Source of the DNA: Rikenellaceae bacterium
Lineage (GTDB): Bacteria > Bacteroidota > Bacteroidia > Bacteroidales > Rikenellaceae
Assembly (NCBI GenBank): GCA_031286025.1
Contig: JAITVB010000095.1
Span: 1-19,818, forward strand
Direction: 5' to 3'
DNA length: 19,818 bases
In this document: piece after piece, positions 16,393-19,818 of the stretch
Layout of the letters: each line of letters starts with the position of its first letter
How positions within the stretch are numbered: the stretch's first letter is position 1
Position numbers and translations under genes: made by a program
Notes under the pieces: model-generated
The model's database searches: none
Seen by the model: the letters and a program-made list of their open reading frames with translations, nothing else
Told to the model about the DNA's origin: nothing

Positions 16393-18435
16393 TTATTGTT
16401 GGAGCAGATCGTAGCCGTTGACGATCTTCCCTTTCGACATACTGAGCGTTTCATAAGGAATCGGCCAGTAGTAGATGGGCGGCGTGGTCGACGAAGTGAT
16501 CCCGGAGAGGATGTTCTCCTTGTAGATGGTTTCATACTGAACCAAGACACTTCCCCAAGGCGCGGCGCTATATCCGTCCGCTTTCAAAGCCGTGGCTTCG
16601 GCACCGTTCGGGTCGATATAGTCGAACAGGCCTTTGATCGCCAGGTTGTGTTCCGTTCCTTCGACCTTGCCGGCCGCCGGGGTATTGCTGTAATCATATT
16701 GTCCCCTCCAACCGGGAAACAGCGCCGGATCACCGGGGTCGGCACAGTCGTAGGTCAACGGGTTTTTCAGATAGACTTTTTTGGTAAAGACCGTGTTCGA
16801 GATCGTGTTGCCATTCGCGAACGTGTAATATCCGTTGGCTTTCAGGCCGGCCATCATCTCGGCCATGGCTGTCTGAACCGCAATCGCCCTTTCGACGAAT
16901 TTTCCCGAACGGATCATATCCCAACGGATCTGGCCTTCGCCCACCAGTTCGAACTTGCGTTCCCGCCACACGGCGTCTTTCAGGGCTTCTCCGGTCAGTC
17001 CGCCGATGTTGTGGTCGCTGTTGCCGAAAGCTCTTTCGCGAATCTTGTTGACGAGAGTGATCGCCTCGGCGTCTTTGCCCTGTTCGGCTTTGACTTCGGC
17101 CTGCATCAGCATCAGGTCGGCCACCCGCAGCAGTTCCCAGTTGATCCCCATTTGCCTTGATTTTGTGGTATATGGAGGATTCTGGCGGTTCGGGTCCCAT
17201 TTGTTGATCGAGATGCCGCCGTTGACCATGTTGCCGGGATTGAACGGGATCAGCAGTTCGTTGCCTTTGCCGTCGCTTCCGGTCACCACGGCGGTCACGT
17301 CGCGGCGTTTGTCGCCCTCTTCCCACTCGCCGTAATAGAACGAAGGAATAACACGGATGGCCGCAAATACCTTGGGAGGCGCTTCGCCGTTACCTCCGTT
17401 CGAAGGCCGGCCGAAAGCATACCCGAATTCGTTGGTTTGCGACCCGCTCGCGGTTTCGCCCTGCATGATGCCGGCTTCGAGGATCGACTCCGGGCTTACC
17501 TCCAGATCATGCAGATATTGGAAATGGCGTTGGAACGGGTTGTCCGCATAACTTCTCGTATCGGCGGTGATCAGTTGCGCGGTTCCCAGATGGTCCAAAG
17601 CCGCCTGAAAATACTCCTCGGCAGTTTGGTAATACGCTTGGTAATCTGCCCGGCGTGCATAGACGGCCTTGTGTTCTTCCGAGCCTTTCGTGGTAAATTG
17701 CAGGGCGCCGTACAGGCCGTCCACGTCGGTGCGTATGGTCTGATAGCCGGCCGAATAAAGGGCGGCCTGCCCGATCAACGCATTGGCGTACGTTCTCGAC
17801 ATGCGCTCGGCCGTAATGCCGTTCTCGCCCAGATAGTACATAAAAGGCTCCACTGCCTGGACCGAAGCGATGATCTGGTCGTAAATGTCGAAACGCGACG
17901 TAAGTTCATACTCATCGACATACGTGTTTTCATGACCGTAAGGCACATCCCCGAAATGGCGGATCAGGTCGAAATAGCACAATGCCCGCAGCACCACGGC
18001 TTCACCGTGCAACTGCGTCCAATCGGTGGCTTTTCCGTTGGCTACGTCGCTCTGATACTGAGCTTTCGCTTCGATCAGCGCAGCCACTTTAGCCGTACGC
18101 GCGATGGTGCTGTAAAGGTTGTTGAAAGCGCCGGCCGCTGCGTCGACGGTCAACAACTGAGGTTTCAGACGGGCATTGGCGTTATTCGCCGAGCCTTGTT
18201 CCGGATAATATTCCGTATCCGAGCCGACCGGGTCGTTAAAGGCATAGGCTCCCATCAAACAGCCCTGGCGATAATTCGCATAAGCCCAAGATAACACTTT
18301 CCGGGTTTCGGCCAGGGTCGAAGTCACAAATTCATCGTCCGAGTTCTCGGGAGATGACGTGTTCAGATAGTCGCTGCAATTCGCCAGAGAACAGGCCAAC
18401 GCGACTACGGCTATATATTTTAACAGATATTTCAT
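16393..18435 (-). CDS. SusD/RagB-family nutrient-binding outer-membrane lipoprotein
   Basis: Surface lipoprotein that captures glycans or other nutrients and acts as a lid on its SusC-type transporter. The 680 residues are slightly long for the family. The signal sequence ends at Cys20 in SLANCSDYLNTSSPENSDDEF, a typical SusD start, although Asn before the lipidated Cys is not the usual Gly/Ala/Ser. Expected features are the TPR-like helices with LHGEAVVLRALCYFDLIRHFGDVPY, and LMQAEVKAEQG followed by INKIRER-like VNKIRERAFG. WRERKFELVGEGQIRWDMIRSGKF and the C-terminal YYWPIPYETL are also present. The stop is followed by a terminator. The SusC partner ends 19 bases upstream on the same strand. 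The ligand cannot be read from the sequence; no glycosidase adjoins on this strand within the window. Confidence 0.95.
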   Translation of the reverse strand: MKYLLKYIAVVALACSLANCSDYLNTSSPENSDDEFVTSTLAETRKVLSWAYANYRQGCLMGAYAFNDPVGSDTEYYPEQGSANNANARLKPQLLTVDAAAGAFNNLYSTIARTAKVAALIEAKAQYQSDVANGKATDWTQLHGEAVVLRALCYFDLIRHFGDVPYGHENTYVDEYELTSRFDIYDQIIASVQAVEPFMYYLGENGITAERMSRTYANALIGQAALYSAGYQTIRTDVDGLYGALQFTTKGSEEHKAVYARRADYQAYYQTAEEYFQAALDHLGTAQLITADTRSYADNPFQRHFQYLHDLEVSPESILEAGIMQGETASGSQTNEFGYAFGRPSNGGNGEAPPKVFAAIRVIPSFYYGEWEEGDKRRDVTAVVTGSDGKGNELLIPFNPGNMVNGGISINKWDPNRQNPPYTTKSRQMGINWELLRVADLMLMQAEVKAEQGKDAEAITLVNKIRERAFGNSDHNIGGLTGEALKDAVWRERKFELVGEGQIRWDMIRSGKFVERAIAVQTAMAEMMAGLKANGYYTFANGNTISNTVFTKKVYLKNPLTYDCADPGDPALFPGWRGQYDYSNTPAAGKVEGTEHNLAIKGLFDYIDPNGAEATALKADGYSAAPWGSVLVQYETIYKENILSGITSSTTPPIYYWPIPYETLSMSKGKIVNGYDLLQQ

Positions 18436-18454
18436 TGAGGCACGTTTTAACGGA

Positions 18455-19818
18455 TTAGAAAATAAGATTCAGGCCAATGACGAACGAGCGTGCGCGGGGA
18501 TACGCGCCCCAGTCCAGTCCGAGCGTCGGATAGGCCTGGTTGTTTTGCGACGTGTTGGTGTTGACCTCGGGATCGAGCCCGGAGTAGCCGGTGATCGTAA
18601 GCACGTTATAGACACTTCCATAAACACGGAGGTTCTGTATCCCTGCTTTCCGGGTCATGTCCGTGGGCAGCGTGTAACCCAGGGTCAGCGTATTGAGGCG
18701 CAGGAACGAACCGTCTTCGATACCGATCGAGGAGGTGATCCCGTTTTCATTGTAAGCCAGGGGATAAGACGTATTGACGTTGGCGGCCCTCATCTCGTCG
18801 GGAGTCGTCAACCGTTTGATCTGTCCGTCGACAATGTCGTAAATCTTGTAGCTGTCTTTCATAAAGCTCAGTTTGTTCTCGTAAACGCCGGCTTGTTTGT
18901 CCCCGTAGAGTGTTCCGAGCTTATTCGCGTTATACACGTCGTTGCCATAGCTCCAGTTGAAATACATGCCCAGGTCGATGTTCCTGAAGTTAGCGTTCAG
19001 GTTGAAACCACCGGTGTGCAGCGGGTTCATGTTGCCGATCACAGTCAGGTCTTCGTCGCCGGCGACTCCGTTGCCATCAACGTCCCTGAATTTAGGCACC
19101 CCCGGATAGGCGATCTGTCCCTTCGGCCGGTCGGTGCCGTCCACCACGCCGTGCAGTACCTGGATCACGCTGGATTTGAGATCCGACACTCCTTGTTTCA
19201 GGGTGTACAAGCCGTTGTTATAGTCAAAGTCGTCGACCGTATAGAAACCGTCGTAAACCAATCCTCGGACCAAGCCGACCGGTTCTCCTACTTTCAGGAT
19301 GTAGTCGGAGCCGGGGTACAGCGAGCTGCCCACCCAGGCGGTTCCGTAAAGGCCGGTGATGTTGTCGGCCAGTTTATCCACGTTCCCCCTGTTGAAGTTG
19401 ATATTGCCGCCGGCGGTGATGTTCCAGTCCTTGTTGTTGAAGATGGTGCCGGTGAGCGAAACTTCGACCCCCTTGTTGCTAGTCTGCCCGATGTTGGCAA
19501 AGGTCGACGTAAAGCCGGTGATGCCCGGGAGGGTGGTGCGCATCAGCAGGTCTTTGGTGGTGTTCTTGTACACGTCGACCGACCCGTTCAAACGTCCCTG
19601 GAAGAGCGTAAAGTCAACGCCGATGTTACGCGTAATGGTGGTTTCCCACTTCAGGTTGAGGTTGGCCATTTGCAAAGAGGCCAGGTCGTAGGTCGTCTGA
19701 AAGCCGCCGTTGATCACTTGATAGTATCTTGTATCCGTTTCCGATGTCCACAGTTGCGACCACAGACTTGAGTTGATACCGTCGTTGCCGACTTCCCCGT
19801 AAGAAACGCGCAGTTTCA
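18455..19818 (-). CDS. SusC/RagA-family TonB-dependent transporter, C-terminal part
   Basis: Outer-membrane beta-barrel that imports oligosaccharides with its SusD partner, powered by TonB. Only the last 453 codons are in the window. The frame stays open from 19816, so the N-terminus (signal, carboxypeptidase-like repeat, plug) lies beyond 19818. The visible part has KLRVSYGEVGND at the edge, LNLKWETT, DVYKNTTKDLL, GVEVSLTGTIFNNKDWNIT and SSIGIEDGSFLRLNTLTLGY. It ends in FVIGLNLIF with the terminal Phe of outer-membrane barrels. All are standard for SusC C-terminal barrels. It precedes the SusD-like gene in the same transcript. Any regulator of the pair would lie upstream, outside this window. 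Confidence 0.95.
   Translation of the reverse strand, partial: KLRVSYGEVGNDGINSSLWSQLWTSETDTRYYQVINGGFQTTYDLASLQMANLNLKWETTITRNIGVDFTLFQGRLNGSVDVYKNTTKDLLMRTTLPGITGFTSTFANIGQTSNKGVEVSLTGTIFNNKDWNITAGGNINFNRGNVDKLADNITGLYGTAWVGSSLYPGSDYILKVGEPVGLVRGLVYDGFYTVDDFDYNNGLYTLKQGVSDLKSSVIQVLHGVVDGTDRPKGQIAYPGVPKFRDVDGNGVAGDEDLTVIGNMNPLHTGGFNLNANFRNIDLGMYFNWSYGNDVYNANKLGTLYGDKQAGVYENKLSFMKDSYKIYDIVDGQIKRLTTPDEMRAANVNTSYPLAYNENGITSSIGIEDGSFLRLNTLTLGYTLPTDMTRKAGIQNLRVYGSVYNVLTITGYSGLDPEVNTNTSQNNQAYPTLGLDWGAYPRARSFVIGLNLIF

Noticed and set aside
18545..19771. 408-codon + strand frame opposite the susC-like gene
   Set aside because: Antisense shadow of a clear SusC barrel; the product is a low-information Val/Asp/His-rich sequence without motifs.

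Overview
The window reads as chromosomal DNA of a member of the Bacteroidota, most likely Bacteroidales. The evidence is a SusC/SusD-type outer-membrane pair, several exported lipoproteins, and matches to the Bacteroidota -7 promoter consensus TAnnTTTG upstream of three genes. The G+C-rich third codon positions and an aminofutalosine-type menaquinone gene would suit a Rikenellaceae/Alistipes-like genome. That genus-level guess is inference only.

Region 1 (1-11715) is a dense housekeeping block, all on the + strand. It holds the 3' part of rplQ (ribosomal protein L17, long charged tail) with a terminator, then a threonine aldolase-family enzyme. radA overlaps an mqnE-like radical-SAM gene by four bases. 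Next come a kinase-less triple-PASTA membrane protein and an RluD-type pseudouridine synthase. The lipA-lipB lipoate operon, recJ, purB and a 53-residue rubredoxin follow. Region 2 (11784-13352) is a secreted two-domain GH43 glycosidase.

Region 3 (about 13360-16250) looks different: visibly richer in A/T, with other codon habits. It holds a small lipoprotein gene and, four bases later, a subtilisin-family (S8) lipoprotein protease gene. Both are broken. The small gene has a frameshift at an A8 run. The protease gene has a one-base loss, a TGA in place of an expected Trp codon just before the catalytic domain, and a one-base gain near its 3' end. Read across these lesions, each gene gives one coherent product with its signal sequence, and the protease keeps its Asp/His/Ser triad. 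I take this as a decaying, probably acquired, secreted protease locus. Recoding or sequencing error remain alternatives.

Region 4 (about 16300-19818) is on the - strand: a complete SusD-like lipoprotein and the C-terminal part of its SusC partner, which runs off the window. Three hairpin terminators separate it from the convergent protease locus.

I see no CRISPR array, tRNA, rRNA, transposase or integrase. The most interesting part is the broken lipoprotein/protease pair. The rest is recognisable core or glycan-uptake machinery.
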